A DNA stretch of 64,000 nucleotides from Caulobacter sp. SL161 (GCF_026672375.1 NZ_JAPPRA010000001.1:2728001-2792000); one strand, 5' to 3'; numbered from the stretch's first letter, positions 46,893-56,708 are shown. Notes: generated by a model from the letters alone, not told the origin. Translations and numbers: made by a program.

Positions 46893-47627
46893 ATGCGTCG
46901 TCCCGCCATCCTCGCCGCCGCCGTCCTCCTGGCCCCGCTGGCCGCCTGCTCCACCGTCAAGGAAGCCGTAAAGGGCCCGGACCTGGCTCCGGTCGGCTAT
47001 CCGGCCCCGCTGGCGCCCATGCACCAACAATATGTCTCGGCCCGCGAACCCGCCCCGCAGGCGGCTTCGGCCAACTCGTTGTGGCGCGTCGGCGCCCGCG
47101 CCTTCTTCAACGACCAGCGCGCCAGCCGCGTCGGCGACATCGTCACCGTGATGATCGACATCGACGACAGCGCCAGCACCAAGAACGCCACCAACAGCTC
47201 GCGCACCTCGACCGGCAAGGCGGGGGTCAGCAACTTCCTCGGCTTGGAGTCCAGCCTGGGCAAGGTTCTGCCGGGCGGCTTCGACCCCTCCACGGCGGTG
47301 GACACCAACTCGGCCTTCACCAACGCCGGCTCGGGCGGGGTCAGCCGGTCGGAAAAGATCAGCCTGACAATCGCCGCCGTGGTCAGCCAGGTCCTGCCGA
47401 ACGGCAACATGGTCATCCAGGGCACCCAGGAAGTGCGCACCAACGCCGAGCTGCGTCAGCTGACCGTCGCCGGCATCGTGCGTCCGGAAGACATCTCCTC
47501 GGCCAACACCATCCGCCACACCCAGATCGCCGAAGCCCGCATCAGCTACGGCGGCCGCGGCGACATCAGCCGCGTGCAGAAGACCCCGGCCGGCCAGTCG
47601 CTGGTCGAGAAGTTCTCGCCGTTCTAA
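46893..47627 (+). CDS. flgH: Flagellar L-ring lipoprotein FlgH
   Basis: A 244-residue outer-membrane lipoprotein. The lipobox AVLLAPLAACS ends at Cys near residue 17. Ring motifs are SLWRVGARAFFNDQRASRVG, DIVTVMIDIDDSASTKNATN and VLPNGNMVIQGTQEVRTNAE. It follows flgA after 13 bases. The start at 46893 is chosen because it gives the signal sequence directly; the frame is open further upstream inside flgA. Confidence 0.96.
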   Translation: MRRPAILAAAVLLAPLAACSTVKEAVKGPDLAPVGYPAPLAPMHQQYVSAREPAPQAASANSLWRVGARAFFNDQRASRVGDIVTVMIDIDDSASTKNATNSSRTSTGKAGVSNFLGLESSLGKVLPGGFDPSTAVDTNSAFTNAGSGGVSRSEKISLTIAAVVSQVLPNGNMVIQGTQEVRTNAELRQLTVAGIVRPEDISSANTIRHTQIAEARISYGGRGDISRVQKTPAGQSLVEKFSPF

Positions 47628-48017
47628 GGGGCGACAGCGCCGGAACGTACTGCGGGCGCGGCGGCCGAGAGGCTTCCCGCGCCCCGATGTGTTTCAGGAG
47701 CGGAGCTCAAATCTAGAAAGCTCGTCTTCCCGCGCGGAATGACGACCAAATGGAGTTCCGAAACGGGTGGATGGCGGCCATGCTCCCTCTCCCACAGGGA
47801 GAGGGTTGGGGAGAGGGGTTACAGTGCCAGACGGAGCGCCGGCACACCGTCAAACCTCGTAGCCCCTCTCCCTCCCACCGCTTCGCGGCGGGCCCCTCCC
47901 TCTCCCTTTGGAAGAGGGATTTACGTCCGCCCAGGGTCGTGAGCAGCCTTGGGCCTCGCTCCAGAAACCCGACCTTCCTACTACCCGCCGGAACGCCGTT
48001 CGCGCGTGCAGGAAAGC
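47628..48017. other. Intergenic region between convergent flgH and dxs
   Basis: These 390 bases hold the C/G-rich repeat at 47783-47922 and otherwise no recognisable gene. A terminator for flgH is not obvious outside the repeat. Confidence 0.6.
47783..47922. repeat. C/G-rich inverted-repeat element, intergenic
   Basis: The left unit has the hairpin CCCTCTCCC-ACA-GGGAGAGGG (47785-47805) followed by TTGGGGAGAGGGG. The right unit is the reverse (CCCCTCTCCC..., CCGCTTCGCGGCGGG hairpin, CCCTCTCCC...). The layout (two inverted copies, each with a C-run stem) matches the elements at 16591 and 53373. Confidence 0.7.
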
Positions 48018-49940
48018 CTAGGCCCGACGCCCCGCGCCTGCGGCGCTGACATTGTCCATGCCCAGGGCCGACAGCGCGCCGCGCAGGATGCCTTCGGCGT
48101 CGAGGCCCGCCTGGGCGTACATCGCGTCCGGTTTGTCCTGGTCCTGGAAGAGGTCGGGCAAGCACAGGGTGCGAATCTTCAGGCCGCGATCCAGGGCGCC
48201 ATGCTGGGCCAGGGCCTGCAGCACGAAGGCGCCGAAGCCGCCCATGGCGCCCTCTTCCACCGTGACGATAGCCTCGTGCTCGCGCGCCAGGCGCAGCAAC
48301 AGATCCAGGTCCAGCGGCTTGGCGAAGCGGGCGTCGCAGACCGTTGCGGAAAGCCCGCGCGCGGCCAGCAGGTCGGCGGCCTTCAGGCTTTCTGTCAGGC
48401 GCGTGCCGAACGAGACGATGGCGACGCTGGTCCCCTCGCGGACGATGCGGCCCTTGCCGATCTCGAGCGGCTCGGCGACGGCGGGGATGTCCAGGCCCAG
48501 GCCCTCGCCGCGCGGATAGCGGAAGGCGCTGGGGCGGTCGTCAATCTCGGCGGCGGTGGCGACCATGCGGGCCAGCTCCACCTCGTCAGCGGCGGCCATC
48601 AGCACCATACCGGGCAGAGCGCCCATGAAGCCGATGTCGAAGCTGCCGGCGTGGGTAGGACCATCGGCGCCCACCAGACCCGCGCGGTCCATAGCGAAGC
48701 GCACCGGCAGGCCCTGGATGGCGACGTCGTGGACCACCTGATCGTAGCCGCGCTGCAGGAAGGTCGAATAGATCGCCGCGAACGGCTTCATGCCGTCGGC
48801 CGCCATGCCCGCGGCGAAGGTCACCGCGTGCTGCTCGGCGATGCCGACGTCGAAGGTGCGCTCGGGGAAAGCCTTGCCGAAGAGATCAAGGCCCGTGCCG
48901 GAGGGCATGGCGGCGGTGATCGCGACGATCTTGTCGTCCTTCTCGGCCTGCTTGATCAATTCCTGAGCGAAGACCTTGGTGTAGCTGGGCGGGCCGCCGG
49001 CCGCCTTCTGCTGCTGGCCTGTGACCACGTCGAACTTGACCACCGCGTGCAGCTTGTCGGCCGCACCCTCGGCCGGGGCGTAGCCCTTGCCCTTCTGGGT
49101 GACGCAGTGGACCAGAACGGGCTTGTCGCCGAACGCCTTGGCGTTTTTCAGCACGCTGACCAGGGCGTCCATGTCGTGGCCGTCGATCGGGCCGACATAG
49201 TGGAAGCCGAGCTCCTCGAAGAAGGTGCCGCCGGTGACCATGCCCCGGGCGTATTCCTCGGCCTTGCGGGCCGCTTCGCGCATCGGGGTCGGCAGCTTCT
49301 CGACGACGGTCTTGCCCAGCTTGCGCACCGAGCGATAGGCGCCGCCCGAGACGAGGTTGGCGAGATACGCGCTCATGCCGCCCACCGGCGGGGCGATCGA
49401 CATGTCGTTGTCGTTGAGGATGACGATCAGACGCTTGGTCGTATCGGTCGCCGCGTTCATCGCCTCATAGGCCATGCCCGCGCCCAGCGAACCGTCGCCG
49501 ATCACGGCGATGACGCTGTTGTCCTCGCCCTTGGCGTCGCGCGCGGCGCAGAAGCCCAGCGCCGCCGAGATCGAGGTGGCCGCGTGGGCCGCGCCGAACG
49601 GGTCGTACTCGCTCTCGGCCCGCTTGGTGAAGCCCGACAGGCCGCCGCCCTGGCGCAGGGTGCGGATGCGGTCGCGTCGCCCGGTGAGGATCTTGTGCGG
49701 ATAGGCCTGGTGGCCGACGTCCCAGATGACGATGTCCTTGGGCGTCTCGAACACGTGGTGCAGGGCCACCGTCAGCTCGACCACGCCCAGGCCCGCACCC
49801 AGGTGCCCCCCCGTCACCGACACGGCGTCGATCGTCTCGGCGCGTACCTCCGCCGCCAGCTGCTTCAGCTCGGCGAGAGAGAGCCCCCGCGTGTCGGCGG
49901 GCGAGGCGATGGTGTCGAGGAGAGGCGTTTTGGAAGACAT
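48018..49940 (-). CDS. dxs: 1-Deoxy-D-xylulose-5-phosphate synthase
   Basis: A 640-residue thiamine-dependent enzyme that joins pyruvate and glyceraldehyde-3-phosphate, the first step of the non-mevalonate isoprenoid route. The TPP motif [20 protein letters not shown] and Mg-binding ILNDNDMSI are present, as are [19 protein letters not shown] and [20 protein letters not shown]. The synthesised isoprenoid units feed the adjacent prenyl diphosphate synthase gene, 17 bases away. Its cofactor is the product of the pathway that starts with thiC elsewhere in the window. Confidence 0.98.
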   Translation of the reverse strand: MSSKTPLLDTIASPADTRGLSLAELKQLAAEVRAETIDAVSVTGGHLGAGLGVVELTVALHHVFETPKDIVIWDVGHQAYPHKILTGRRDRIRTLRQGGGLSGFTKRAESEYDPFGAAHAATSISAALGFCAARDAKGEDNSVIAVIGDGSLGAGMAYEAMNAATDTTKRLIVILNDNDMSIAPPVGGMSAYLANLVSGGAYRSVRKLGKTVVEKLPTPMREAARKAEEYARGMVTGGTFFEELGFHYVGPIDGHDMDALVSVLKNAKAFGDKPVLVHCVTQKGKGYAPAEGAADKLHAVVKFDVVTGQQQKAAGGPPSYTKVFAQELIKQAEKDDKIVAITAAMPSGTGLDLFGKAFPERTFDVGIAEQHAVTFAAGMAADGMKPFAAIYSTFLQRGYDQVVHDVAIQGLPVRFAMDRAGLVGADGPTHAGSFDIGFMGALPGMVLMAAADEVELARMVATAAEIDDRPSAFRYPRGEGLGLDIPAVAEPLEIGKGRIVREGTSVAIVSFGTRLTESLKAADLLAARGLSATVCDARFAKPLDLDLLLRLAREHEAIVTVEEGAMGGFGAFVLQALAQHGALDRGLKIRTLCLPDLFQDQDKPDAMYAQAGLDAEGILRGALSALGMDNVSAAGAGRRA

Positions 49941-49957
49941 ATCTGTTAAAAGCGCGG

Positions 49958-50842
49958 TCAGTTGCGGCGGTCCAGCACGAAATCAACGCTCGCGCGGAGA
50001 TGTTCGGCCCGTTCGCCAAAGATTTCGAGATGGGAACGCGTCTGCTCGGCCAAAAGGGTCACGCGCCCCTTGGCCGCATCCAGCCCCAACAAAGTGACGT
50101 AGTTGGCCTTGCCCTTGGCGGCGTCCTTGCCGCCGGCGGCCTTGCCCAGGGTCTCCTCATCGCCCTCGGCGTCGAGGATGTCGTCGACGATCTGATAGGC
50201 CAGACCCAGGTCCTGGGCGAAGGCCATCAGGGCCGAGCGCTCGGACTCCTTGGCCCGGGCGATGATCAGCGGGATCTCGAAGGCGAAGGCGATCAAGGCG
50301 CCGGTCTTCAGGCGCTGCATGCGCGCCACTGCGCCGAGATCGTCGCGCACGCCCAGGAGGTCGATCATCTGGCCGCCGCACATGCCGCGCGCGCCCGAGG
50401 CGATGGCGAGCTTGCGCACCAGCTCCGAGCGGACATGACCGTCGTCGTGGGTGTCGGGGTGGGCCATGATCTCGAAGGCGGCCGTCTGCAGGGCGTCGCC
50501 CGCCAGAATGGCCGTGGCCTCGTCGTATTGCTTGTGCACGGTCGGACGGCCGCGACGCACGTCGTCGTCGTCCATCGCCGGCAGGTCGTCATGCACCAGG
50601 CTGTAGGCGTGGATGCACTCCAGCGCGCAGGCCGCGCGCAGCACTGGCCGCTCGGGCAGATCGAACATCTTGCCCGTTTCGAGGGCGAAGAACGGACGCA
50701 GGCGCTTGCCCGGCCCCAGGGCCGCGTACCGCATGGCCTCGGTCAGGCGGCTCTCGGGACCGTCGGCGCGCGGCAACAGCTCGTCCAGCGCCACGGTGAC
50801 GATGTCGGCGGCCTGGACGATCCGCTTGGCAAGGTCGTTCAT
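49958..50842 (-). CDS. Polyprenyl (farnesyl/geranylgeranyl-type) diphosphate synthase
   Basis: From ATG at 50842 (GGGAG seven bases before) the protein has 294 residues. The first aspartate-rich motif is [18 protein letters not shown] and the second is [20 protein letters not shown], which bind Mg-diphosphate. It condenses IPP with allylic diphosphates. The frame remains open to 50860. dxs follows downstream and xseB precedes it, the common alphaproteobacterial order for ispA. Chain length cannot be read with certainty. Confidence 0.9.
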   Translation of the reverse strand: MNDLAKRIVQAADIVTVALDELLPRADGPESRLTEAMRYAALGPGKRLRPFFALETGKMFDLPERPVLRAACALECIHAYSLVHDDLPAMDDDDVRRGRPTVHKQYDEATAILAGDALQTAAFEIMAHPDTHDDGHVRSELVRKLAIASGARGMCGGQMIDLLGVRDDLGAVARMQRLKTGALIAFAFEIPLIIARAKESERSALMAFAQDLGLAYQIVDDILDAEGDEETLGKAAGGKDAAKGKANYVTLLGLDAAKGRVTLLAEQTRSHLEIFGERAEHLRASVDFVLDRRN

Positions 50843-50879
50843 GAGGGGCTCCCCTCGCACGCCGGGCGCTCGCCGGGCA

Positions 50880-51134
50880 TCAGTTGAACTCGGCCGGTTC
50901 CGCGGCCACCGCGCCGCCCTGCCCCAGCACGATCTTCTCGACCTTCAAACGCGCGGCTTCGAGCTTCTTCTCGCAGTGCGCCTTCAGGGCCGCGCCGCGC
51001 TCATACATGTCGATCGAGCGCTCAAGGGCGGCCTGACCGGACTCCAGCTCCTGCACGATGCGCTCCAGCTGCGACAGCGCTTCCTCGAAGCTGAGGGCGG
51101 AGATGTCAGCGGGCGTGTTCGCGGCGTCGGTCAT
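50880..51134 (-). CDS. xseB: Exodeoxyribonuclease VII small subunit
   Basis: An 84-residue protein from ATG 51134. [20 protein letters not shown] and [19 protein letters not shown] are the XseB helical signature. It assembles with several copies around XseA to form the single-strand exonuclease. It lies 37 bases before the prenyl synthase start and probably belongs to the same operon. Confidence 0.95.
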   Translation of the reverse strand: MTDAANTPADISALSFEEALSQLERIVQELESGQAALERSIDMYERGAALKAHCEKKLEAARLKVEKIVLGQGGAVAAEPAEFN

Positions 51135-51231
51135 TTCAACTCTCAGGTGAACAGCCGTCAGCCTAGTGGCGACGAGCGGCGCGGGCAACGGCCTAGAGCC
51201 AAGGCGTGGTTAAGGGAAGAGGCTTTGCAGA

Positions 51232-51846
51232 CTAAGCGCGGCGGAAGCGCTTGATGCTCCAGTAGGCGTGACCTTGATCAACGATTTTCGCCCATCCCCG
51301 CGCCTTGAGCGCATCGGCGATCATCCAGTTGAAGAAGCCGTGGGCCAGAACCAGCACGTCCTGACCGTTCTCGGCCAGTTCGACCAGGAGGTCGGCCGCC
51401 TGGCCGGCGCGGGCCTCAGCCTGTTTGCGGGTCTCCTGGCCGCCGTGGTTGTCGAAGAACCACCACCAGAACCGCGCGAAGAACCCCAGATGCTTGGGCG
51501 ACATCCGCAGCCACAGCGGCCAGGGCGGCGGCGGCAGCGGCGCCTCGATGAAGGTCGGATCGGTGGCGAAGGCGCGCTCGCCGACGACGGCCCTGGCGGT
51601 CTCGATCGAGCGCAGGCGGGTCGAGGCGATGATGGCGCCGGCGTCGCGCGCAATCTCCACCAAGGTGGTCGGCGGAACCTGGCCCGCCTTCAGCCCGCCC
51701 TCCTCGTAACGCGCCCACCACTCTCCATACTGAGGCGCATTGAGAGTCACCTTGCGCGACAGCGCAGGCTCACCGTGGCGGGCCAGGGTGATGACGCCCG
51801 GTCGCGCGGGCGGGGACTTGTGGTCGGCGATGGTGGCGGCAGCCAT
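51232..51846 (-). CDS. Histidine phosphatase family protein
   Basis: A 204-residue protein from ATG at 51846. The catalytic RHG motif is in VITLARHGEPALS, the second histidine in VLVLAHGFFNWMI, and IIASTRLRSIETARAV is the conserved arginine helix. It belongs to the phosphoglycerate-mutase-like phosphatases. The substrate is unknown. The open frame upstream to 51891 touches the end of the deacetylase gene, so the two may be co-transcribed. Confidence 0.82.
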   Translation of the reverse strand: MAAATIADHKSPPARPGVITLARHGEPALSRKVTLNAPQYGEWWARYEEGGLKAGQVPPTTLVEIARDAGAIIASTRLRSIETARAVVGERAFATDPTFIEAPLPPPPWPLWLRMSPKHLGFFARFWWWFFDNHGGQETRKQAEARAGQAADLLVELAENGQDVLVLAHGFFNWMIADALKARGWAKIVDQGHAYWSIKRFRRA

Positions 51847-51887
51847 GTTGAAGAGAAGCCCGATGGCCCGAAGGCCGCGCCGTCCTC

Positions 51888-52808
51888 TCATTCCTCCTGA
51901 AGAGCGCGTACATGCGCGGCGGCGGAACGCCCTAGCGCCTGCAGGTCGTAACCGCCCTCGAGCGAGGACACAACCCGGCCTTTGGCGCGAGCCCTGGCCA
52001 CCGACAGGATCGCGCGGGTCGCCCAGGCGAAGTCGTCCTCCTCCAGGCTTTGCGCCGACAGGGGATCGCGCGCATGGGCGTCGAAACCGGCCGAAACGAT
52101 CACCAGTTCGGGGGCGAAGGCGTCGACCTTGTCCATAAGGCCCTCGAATCGCGACCGCCAGGTCTCGCGAGACGCATGGGCGGGCACCGTGGCGTTGGCG
52201 ATGTTGCCAAGACCCGTCTCGCTCGGATCACCGGTGCCCGGATAGAGCGGCGACTGGTGGATCGAGGCCACGAACACGGTCGGATCGTGCTCGAACACCG
52301 CCTGGGTGCCGTTGGCGTGATGAACGTCGAAGTCGACGATCGCCACGCGCTGCAGGCCCGCAGCCTGCGCGGCCCGCGCGGCGACGGCGACGCTGGAGAA
52401 GACGCAGAAGCCCATGGCCACGCCCGGCTCGGCGTGGTGGCCCGGAGGCCGCACGGCGCAGAAGGCGCGCTCGCTCATGCCCTCCGCCACGGCGCGCACC
52501 GCCGCCACGCTGGCGCCCGCAGCCCGGCGCGCAGCGGCGAGGCTGCCCGCCGACAGCACCGTGTCCGGATCCAGGGCCACGCGTCCCGTCGAAGGCGCGG
52601 CGGCGAAGACGGCGTCGACATAGGCCTTGGGATGGACGCGAAGCAGATCCTCGATCTCGACCAGCGGCGCGTCCATCGGATCGAGCGCCAGATTCGAATC
52701 GTCGTTCAGCGCGTCGAGCACCGCCCGCAGACGTTCCGGGCGCTCGACATGCCGGTCGCCCGGCCGGTGGTCGAGCATGTCCGAATGCGTATAAAGCGCG
52801 AGAGCCAT
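51888..52808 (-). CDS. Histone-deacetylase-family hydrolase
   Basis: A 306-residue zinc hydrolase of the HDAC/AcuC/HdaH family. The start at 52808 follows AGGAG. The motif set is RPPGHHAEPGVAMGFCVFSS (tandem His), IVDFDVHHANGTQAVFEHDP (zinc Asp/His), SIHQSPLYPGTGDPSETGLG and SAGFDAHARDP, with the final GGYDLQALG tyrosine loop. Bacterial members deacetylate polyamines, small molecules or acetyl-lysine. It is divergent from the GNAT gene 16 bases away, so an acetyl-group theme is possible but unproven. Confidence 0.88.
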   Translation of the reverse strand: MALALYTHSDMLDHRPGDRHVERPERLRAVLDALNDDSNLALDPMDAPLVEIEDLLRVHPKAYVDAVFAAAPSTGRVALDPDTVLSAGSLAAARRAAGASVAAVRAVAEGMSERAFCAVRPPGHHAEPGVAMGFCVFSSVAVAARAAQAAGLQRVAIVDFDVHHANGTQAVFEHDPTVFVASIHQSPLYPGTGDPSETGLGNIANATVPAHASRETWRSRFEGLMDKVDAFAPELVIVSAGFDAHARDPLSAQSLEEDDFAWATRAILSVARARAKGRVVSSLEGGYDLQALGRSAAAHVRALQEE

Positions 52809-52824
52809 GGGAGACTCCTAGACC

Positions 52825-53362
52825 GTGAACGCTGATCCGACCACCGCCTCGTACACCATTCGTCGGGCCACGATCGACGACGCCGAACACGGTGTCGAGC
52901 CTGGGCGCACGCACCTTCAGCGAGACCTTCGCTCACCTTTATCCGCCCGAGGATCTGGAGACGTTCCTCGCCTACGCCTATGGCCTTGAGCGGACCCGCA
53001 ACGATCTGGCCCATCCGGACAAGGCCACCTGGCTGATGGAGGACGCGGACGGCGAGGCCGTTGGCTACGCCCTGGCCGGTCCCTGCGACCTGCCGCACGA
53101 CGAGGTCTCGCCCGAAGACGGTGAACTCAAGCGCATCTATCTGTTGAAAGCCCACCAGGGCGGTGGGCGCGGGTCTCGCCTGCTGAACACGGCGCTGGAC
53201 TGGCTGGAGGCCGCCGGCCCGCGTCGGCTGTGGATCGGGGTATGGTCGGAGAACTTTGGCGCGCAGCGGCTCTACGGTCGCCTGGGGTTCGAGAAGGTCG
53301 GCGAGTACTTCTTCCCGGTGGGCGAGACGAACGATCTGGAGTTCATCCTGCGGCGGGGATGA
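52825..53362 (+). pseudogene. GNAT-family N-acetyltransferase, frameshifted near its N-terminus
   Basis: GTG at 52825 reads MNADPTTASYTIRRATIDDAEH, the usual N-terminal strand of GNAT enzymes, then loses frame at 52891. The protein resumes in another frame (VSSLGARTFSETFAHLYPPE, then ELKRIYLLKAHQGGGRGSRL) to 53362. Deleting one G of GG at 52891-52892 joins them as DDAEHVSSLGARTF, about 178 residues in all. The acetyl-CoA loop QGGGRGSRLLNTALDWL and GRLGFEKVGEYFFPVGET are intact. The acceptor is unknown. An internal GTG at 52892 might start a truncated protein, but it would lack the first strand. The single-G defect resembles those in two other genes of the window. Confidence 0.75.
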
Positions 53363-53372
53363 CGGAGCGACT

Positions 53373-53502
53373 ATCTTCCGCCCCCTCCGGCGGCGGACGA
53401 CCGCGCATAGCGCGGTCAGGTGGGGGCAAGTAGGATGACCTCACCCAAAGCTCGCCCCCTCCGCGTCTTCGGCGCTCCTCCCCCGGAGGGGGAAGAAGGT
53501 CG
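53373..53502. repeat. C/G-rich palindromic element, intergenic
   Basis: Between the GNAT and VWA genes two C-run units lie close together: CCCCCTCCGGCGGCGG, the stem GACCGCGCATAGCGCGGTC and AGGTGGGGGC; then CCCCCTCCGCG ... CCCCCGGAGGGGGAAG. These match the words of the elements at 16591 and 47783. The last gives a perfect CCCCCGGAGGGGG-type stem. Confidence 0.65.
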
Positions 53503-53562
53503 CGCATTGCGTCGGCCGCCGGAACACAGCACAATCCGAACAACCGTTCGAAAGTCGCGCCG

Positions 53563-54741
53563 ATGTTCCTCCGCTTCTTCTCAGAGCTCCGTCAGGCCAA
53601 GGTGCCGGTCAGCCTCCGCGAGTACCTCCTCTTGATGGAGGCGCTGGACAAGGACGTCATCGACCGCTCGGTGGAGGACTTCTATTTCCTCTCGCGCGCC
53701 AGCCTGGTGAAGGACGAGAAGAACCTCGACAAGTTCGACCGCGTCTTCAGCCACGTGTTCAAAGGGCTGGAGACGGTCAATGACGGCCTGGCCGCCGACA
53801 TTCCCGAGGAATGGCTCAAGGCTCTCACCGAGAAGTTCCTCACCGACGAGGAAAAGGCCCAGATCGAGGCCATGGGCGGCTTCGAGAAGCTGATGGAGAC
53901 CCTGCAGGAGCGCCTGCGAGAGCAGAAGAAGCGCCACGAGGGCGGCAACAAGATGATCGGCTCGGGCGGCACCAGCCCGTTCGGCAACAACGGCTACAAT
54001 CCCGAAGGCGTGCGCATCGGCCAGGACAAGAGCCGCCATGGCCGCGCGGTGAAGGTCTGGGACAAGCGCGAGTACAAGAACCTCGACGACAGCGTCGAAC
54101 TGGGCACCCGCAACATCAAGGTCGCCCTGCGCCGCCTGCGCAAGTTCGCCCGAACCGGCGCGGCCGAGGAACTGGACCTGCCCGGCACCATCAAGGGCAC
54201 CGCCGAGAAGGGCTATCTCGACATCCAGCTACGGCCTGAGCGCCGTAACGCCATCAAGGTGCTATTGTTCTTCGACATCGGCGGCTCGATGGACAGCCAC
54301 ATCAAGCTCTGCGAGGAGCTGTTCAGCGCCGCGCGCACCGAGTTCAAGAACCTGGAGTTCTACTACTTCCACAACTGCCTCTATGAGGCCGTCTGGAAGG
54401 ACAACCGCCGCCGCCAGACCGAGAAGATCCCGACCTTCGACGTGCTCCACAAGTTCCCCGCCGACTACAAGGTGATCTTCGTCGGCGACGCGACGATGAG
54501 CCCCTACGAAATCACCTATCCGGGCGGCAGCGTCGAGCACTGGAACGAAGAGCCGGGCGCCATCTGGATGCAGCGGGTCACCGACATCTATCAGAGCTGC
54601 ATCTGGCTGAACCCGACCCCCGAGCGCCACTGGGACTACACCCAGTCGATCGGCGTGATGCGCCAGATCATGGCCGACCGGATGTTCCCGCTGACCATCG
54701 AGGGCCTGGACAAGGCGATGCGGGAGTTGGTGCGGGGTTAG
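53563..54741 (+). CDS. VWA-domain (CoxE-like) protein
   Basis: A 392-residue protein. The N-terminal helical region (LREYLLLMEALDKDVIDRS) and a conserved SRHGRAVKVWDKREYKNLDD segment precede the VWA fold with MIDAS-like LLFFDIGGSMDSHIKLCEEL (DxGxSxD variant), then YYFHNCLYEAVWKD and the C-terminal GVMRQIMADRMFPLTIEGLD. Such proteins usually work with a MoxR-type AAA ATPase in metal-cofactor or complex assembly. No MoxR gene is adjacent here. No signal peptide, so it is cytoplasmic. Confidence 0.85.
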   Translation: MFLRFFSELRQAKVPVSLREYLLLMEALDKDVIDRSVEDFYFLSRASLVKDEKNLDKFDRVFSHVFKGLETVNDGLAADIPEEWLKALTEKFLTDEEKAQIEAMGGFEKLMETLQERLREQKKRHEGGNKMIGSGGTSPFGNNGYNPEGVRIGQDKSRHGRAVKVWDKREYKNLDDSVELGTRNIKVALRRLRKFARTGAAEELDLPGTIKGTAEKGYLDIQLRPERRNAIKVLLFFDIGGSMDSHIKLCEELFSAARTEFKNLEFYYFHNCLYEAVWKDNRRRQTEKIPTFDVLHKFPADYKVIFVGDATMSPYEITYPGGSVEHWNEEPGAIWMQRVTDIYQSCIWLNPTPERHWDYTQSIGVMRQIMADRMFPLTIEGLDKAMRELVRG

Positions 54742-54755
54742 GGGACCCGAACCGC

Positions 54756-56192
54756 TCAGCCGCGCGGCGCAGGCTCGCCCACGGGCCCCAAATCAACGCC
54801 CGCCTGGCCTACCAGCGAGACCTTGTCCACCGGCGCGGCGGCGTGATCGTTGGCGATCGTCATGCCGACATGGAAGCTGGTCGGCGCCGCGCCGCCCAGC
54901 AGGATGAAGACATCTTCCTGCCCATCGCCATTGATGTCGAAGCCGACGCGCGCGCCCGCGACCGGCGGGCCGACCTCCGCCAGGACGGCGATGTTGCTCT
55001 CGCCCAACGTCGCGCCCTGGGCGGCCAGGACGTCGGCGACCGCCGTTGAACTGACGACCGTCATCTCGCCCTTGCTCTGAACCTCAAGCTGGTCGCCGCG
55101 GGCCACAGAGAAATCGAGCACGACGCCCAGCAGACCCTCGGCCTTGTCGGTCGGCGGCTGGGCTGAGACCAGGAACGTATCGGCCCCGGCGCCGCCGCTG
55201 GCGACGACGCGCGCGCCCATGACGATCTGGTCGTCGCCGTCCCCGCCGTCGAGCCGATCGACCTGTCCCGCGCCCGCGCCGCGGCCATCGACATAGTCAT
55301 CGCCGCCGCCGGCGTGGATGGTGTCGCCCCCGGACGAGCCGCCCAGAACATCAGCGCCGGGCGTGCCGTGCGTCAGCGACTTGCCGGTCCCGAACCCTTC
55401 GCCCGACACCTCGACATCGCCTGGCGTGTCGCCGGACGTGTCGCCGGACGTGTCGCCGGGCGACGGCGAAGCGCCGGTCTGGCCGGACGACGCATGCGCC
55501 GCTGACGGCGGCGCGCCCAGCGCGCTCGTGGGCTTGAACGCGCCCAGGCTCGGCGACTCGGCATTGGCGGCCTGCACGGCGATGGCGGACCCCTGCACCG
55601 CCTTGAACGGGGTTTGCGGGCCCAGCTCGCGGGCGACGGCGGCGGCGACGACCGCCTCGGCCTCGCTCTTACCGGCGTCCAGGTTCAGCGCGGCGATGAG
55701 TTTCGAGGTCAGCGCCTGCATCGACAGGTCACCGGCGCGCGGCCCGCTGTCGAAGTCCAGGCGCCCCGTCTGGCCGAACTCGACGCCGCGAAGCTCCAGA
55801 TAGAGGCCGAAGGCGACCACTAGAGACAGGAACGACTGCGCCTCGCGGCTGGTCGGGTTGAACGCGACCACGACCCCCGTCGGTTCCTCCGGCGCGCCGG
55901 TGGTCAGCACCTGACGCAGCGCGCCCCAAAGACTGCCGACTTGGTGAAACATGTCGACGGCCGCGTCGTGCACGACGAACCGCCCGTCGATCCGCGCGAT
56001 ATGGACGAGCACCTCCTGGTTGGCGTCGGTCACGACATACCAGGGATCCCCAGAGTCGGTCTGGCCAAACACGCCGTCGACCTCGCCATAGCTGGCGGTC
56101 AGTTGCTGGGTGAGCAGCAGCAGCAGGCCCCGCTCGTTGGCGGACCAGTCGGTGGCCGGGGGCCGGGGACTGAAGGCTAGGACCTCACCCAT
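54756..56192 (-). CDS. RTX-like secreted protein with unique N-terminal domain
   Basis: A 478-residue protein without a Sec signal. Residues 1-230 are unfamiliar (WSANERGLLLLLTQQLTASY; DPWYVVTDANQEVLVHIAR). A short P/S/G/D-rich linker (SPGDTSGDTSGDTPGDVEVS) leads to an RTX region with GGD-x-D units (GSSGGDTIHAGGGDDYVDGR; LDGGDGDDQIVMG) and a beta-rich C-terminus (FDINGDGQEDVFILLGGAAP, including a D-x-N-x-D calcium-type loop). This suggests a calcium-binding protein released by a type I exporter. An XRE-type gene, 11 bases upstream on the same strand, is a likely partner. I do not recognise a named family. Confidence 0.65.
   Translation of the reverse strand: MGEVLAFSPRPPATDWSANERGLLLLLTQQLTASYGEVDGVFGQTDSGDPWYVVTDANQEVLVHIARIDGRFVVHDAAVDMFHQVGSLWGALRQVLTTGAPEEPTGVVVAFNPTSREAQSFLSLVVAFGLYLELRGVEFGQTGRLDFDSGPRAGDLSMQALTSKLIAALNLDAGKSEAEAVVAAAVARELGPQTPFKAVQGSAIAVQAANAESPSLGAFKPTSALGAPPSAAHASSGQTGASPSPGDTSGDTSGDTPGDVEVSGEGFGTGKSLTHGTPGADVLGGSSGGDTIHAGGGDDYVDGRGAGAGQVDRLDGGDGDDQIVMGARVVASGGAGADTFLVSAQPPTDKAEGLLGVVLDFSVARGDQLEVQSKGEMTVVSSTAVADVLAAQGATLGESNIAVLAEVGPPVAGARVGFDINGDGQEDVFILLGGAAPTSFHVGMTIANDHAAAPVDKVSLVGQAGVDLGPVGEPAPRG
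55426..55461. repeat. Tandem 12-bp repeat in the linker of the RTX-like gene
   Basis: Three copies of GTGTCGCCGGAC (55426-55437, 55438-55449, 55450-55461; the last ends GGGC). It encodes the GDTS(P) tetrapeptides, so copy-number slips keep frame. Confidence 0.8.
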
Positions 56193-56203
56193 GGCGGCGC
56201 GCG

Positions 56204-56551
56204 TCAGGCCTGCGCCGCCTGGTCGGCGACAAAGGGCTCGACCTCTTCGGCGGGGCCGTCGAACAACAGCCGATAGAGCTCAGGCTCGTAATAGCGCAGC
56301 AGCGTGCGCGCGAACTGGGTGGGGTCCAGGCCAAGGCTCTGCGCCCAGACCGCCTGCGCCTCGATCGGCACGCGCCCCAGGCCGTTCTCCACCTGCGAGA
56401 CGAAGGTGTAGTAGCGAAGCCCCGTCTTCTCGGCCAACTCGGCCTGGGTGAGCCCTGCCGCTTCGCGGGCCGCCTTCAGCCACCGGCCGGCCTCGCGCCG
56501 CAAACTCTTGGTCAAGGCCGCCTTGGCGGGATTCATCGCCGTTCGTGACAT
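56204..56551 (-). CDS. XRE-family helix-turn-helix regulator
   Basis: A 115-residue protein. The HTH is WLKAAREAAGLTQAELAEKT, then GLRYYTFVSQVENGLGRVP. A C-terminal extension follows (FARTLLRYYEPELYRLLFDG) and ends with an acidic tail. It lies 11 bases ahead of the RTX-like gene on the same strand, so it probably regulates that gene and itself. The frame is open to 56551; a later start at the second methionine would also preserve the HTH. Confidence 0.82.
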   Translation of the reverse strand: MSRTAMNPAKAALTKSLRREAGRWLKAAREAAGLTQAELAEKTGLRYYTFVSQVENGLGRVPIEAQAVWAQSLGLDPTQFARTLLRYYEPELYRLLFDGPAEEVEPFVADQAAQA

Positions 56552-56708
56552 CGCAACGCTGCTCGCACGCCCAACCGCAGGCGTTTCCCCTAGTTGTTAC
56601 ACATTGCATAAAAACGCAACATCCGTCGTTCAGATCGATCGAAGGCCTTGCAAGCCGGTCGCTCGCCACATACAGTTTTAAAGCAACTATTTTGAACGAA
56701 GCGTCGCC

